Shown here in pieces: positions 62,459-64,000 of a DNA stretch of 64,000 nucleotides. A program made the translations under genes and the position numbers. The DNA is from Chlamydomonas reinhardtii (Eukaryota > Chlorophyta > Chlorophyceae > Chlamydomonadales > Chlamydomonadaceae): contig NC_057004.1 of the NCBI RefSeq assembly GCF_000002595.2, positions 305,804-369,803 on the forward strand, read 5' to 3'. A model generated the notes under the pieces. The model did no database searches. It was not told where the DNA came from and saw only the letters and a program-made list of their open reading frames with translations. Position 1 is the first letter of the stretch. Every line of letters begins with the position of its first letter.

Positions 62459-64000
62459 ATGCTGAACCACAAAGTCCACAGCCGCTCGGCGACGCTAGGG
62501 CAGCGTCGGTTAGTAGTAGCCGGCGCGGCGAGCGTGGGGAGACGCGCGCAGGGTCGCGGCCGTCCCTCAACGGTGCTGCTTGCCCACGCCACTACGCTGC
62601 ACAAGCCCCACCAAACGCCATGCCCAGCGCCGGCTCCAGTTCCTGCGAGCCTAGCGAACAAACCACGGCTCAGCTACGTCGGGCACGCCATCGCAGGTGA
62701 GGCGTCTTACTTCGGCCATGCATGGGCGGGCGCACACCGCGCAGCAGGCAGCGCGGCGGGCGCCAACGGCATGCTTGGGCAATGTCACATGTGCATTCTG
62801 TAACTGGGTTGGGCCCTGAGGCTCGAGGTCCGCATGGATGGGTGTTGCACTCCTCTGGCTGGGGGAACGGGCCGCTGAGCGGGCCGCTGTGCCTCGCGCC
62901 AGGATTCAGATGCACGCCGCGCTGCCGGGGATGCAACTGATTTAAGGAAGCTTAGCAGACAGGGGACACGGGCAGGGCGGGGGCACGTGGCGCCAACCGG
63001 GTGCAAAGCCACTGCGTGTGTGTGTACGTGTGTGAGCGTGTGTGTGTGGGGGGGGGGGGAAGTAACGAACCAGAGGTCCATAAGTGCATGCTCATTAGAG
63101 GTGGGGCGGGGAGGTGAGCGGCGAGGGGCAGGGTAAGCTGACTAAATCACAGGCCATCCTGCCGAGCCTTGCTCGCTGTGTGGCCGCGGGTGGCTGTGCT
63201 AACCAGGGTGACTGCCCCGCCTCGTCGCCGACGCGGGTGCTGGCACATGCACACGGCTCGACGCTGCATGCTGAGATCACGCATCCGGACGCACATGACT
63301 GCATGACCTAGTCCTACCTCGCCCCTGCCCCCGACACCCTGCAGGTAGCAGCGACGGCATCAGCCCAGACAAGACCATGTACGGCACCCGAGTTGAGGTG
63401 CGTGTGCGGGGTAGGCGGGTTCGGCCGGGCCGGGGAGGGTATGCGGGGAACGGGACATGTGTGCTGAAATGTGTGGGTGTGGTCGTGGTGTTTGCGGCGA
63501 TGGGTACTGGTTGGCTGAAGGGAGGGTTCCAGCTACTGGGGGAAAGGGGTTCCAGCCAATCCCCCCCCACCACACACACACACTTTCCGCGCCCGCCCCC
63601 ACCCGCCACTCCCGCAGGAGGCCCAGGGCGGTGTGCTGCGGCCGCCGCCCATCTCCAAGCCGGACACCGAGTTCGAGGCCAAGCTGGGGGTGCAGTTCGT
63701 GGAGGGGCGGGAGGGCATCGTGGTCACCGAGCTGAACGAGCTGTTCGAGAAGGTGGGGAGGGGCGTGTGTGTGGGGGGGCTGCGTGGGGCGGGGGCGGGG
63801 GCGGGAGGGGGGGGGGCTGCAGAGGCTTCGGGACTTAAAATGGGGTGGGACTGGGGGGGGGGAGAGTTGAAAAGACAGTTGGTGTCTGAAAAGACAGTTG
63901 GTGGGTGCATAGAGCATGGGGGCAGCCCGAAGGCTGCCGGGCGCACAGGCAGGGCAGCAGCATGAGGGGGCGGGGGGCCAACGGGGACTGAGGGCTGGAG
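62459..64000 (+). CDS. Partial gene, unknown protein with basic N-terminus
   Basis: Three exons are visible, 62459-62696, 63345-63397 and 63618-63752, joined in phase; the gene runs off the window. The first about 80 residues are basic and rich in Ser, Ala and Arg (SRSATLGQRRLVVAGAASVG), which could be an organelle transit peptide. The mature-looking part begins SSDGISPDKTMYGTRVEEAQ and continues with LRPPPISKPDTEFEAKLGVQ and FVEGREGIVVTELNELFEK. This block looks conserved, but I cannot name the family. The start ATG at 62459 was chosen because its frame alone joins exon 2 without a stop. An additional exon in the 648-bp first intron cannot be excluded. Confidence 0.6.

Overview
The window is nuclear DNA of a chlamydomonadalean (volvocine-type) green alga. 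It is very GC-rich and intron-rich, with short GT-AG introns, long alanine-, glycine-, proline- and glutamine-rich runs in proteins, many TG/CA microsatellites, and TGTAA-type poly(A) candidates after stop codons. There are no bacterial operons, tRNAs, rRNAs or CRISPR arrays. Gene models were built by hand from splice sites, reading-phase continuity and family similarity; exon coordinates are in each entry.

Layout from left to right: (1) a chloroplast trigger factor, TIG1-like (1250-7513, minus); (2) a NEK1-type NIMA-related kinase (7903-18217, plus); (3) an unrecognised membrane-anchored protein (19965-23141, minus); (4) a C2-domain protein with a GYPP-repeat and a basic KHKGYK tail, interrupted by a 100-N assembly gap (23972-27479, minus); (5) a histidine acid phosphatase resembling ACP6 (27890-33738, plus); (6) an intronless 1200-residue MYND-finger protein (34761-38363, plus); (7) a small polyglutamine protein (40605-41921, minus); (8) RPB6, the shared subunit of nuclear RNA polymerases (42291-43952, plus); (9) a very proline-rich, wall-type membrane protein (45260-49470, minus); (10) the pre-rRNA processing endonuclease LAS1 (49930-54656, plus); (11) two intact tandem copies of an unrecognised ten-exon gene, plus a decayed third 3' end (55165-61276, plus); (12) the start of another gene cut by the window end (62459-64000, plus).

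Four adjacent gene pairs are divergent and share short spacers of about 370-460 bp (TIG1/NEK1, C2/phosphatase, polyQ/RPB6, proline-rich protein/LAS1), which suggests bidirectional promoters. The gene set is mostly housekeeping (plastid protein folding, cilium or cell-cycle kinase, transcription, ribosome biogenesis) mixed with lineage-specific low-complexity proteins. The most novel part is the tandem pair at 55-61 kb. Its two copies keep matching exon phases and mostly identical exon lengths, and both end in a conserved, possibly winged-helix, basic region. I do not recognise the family.
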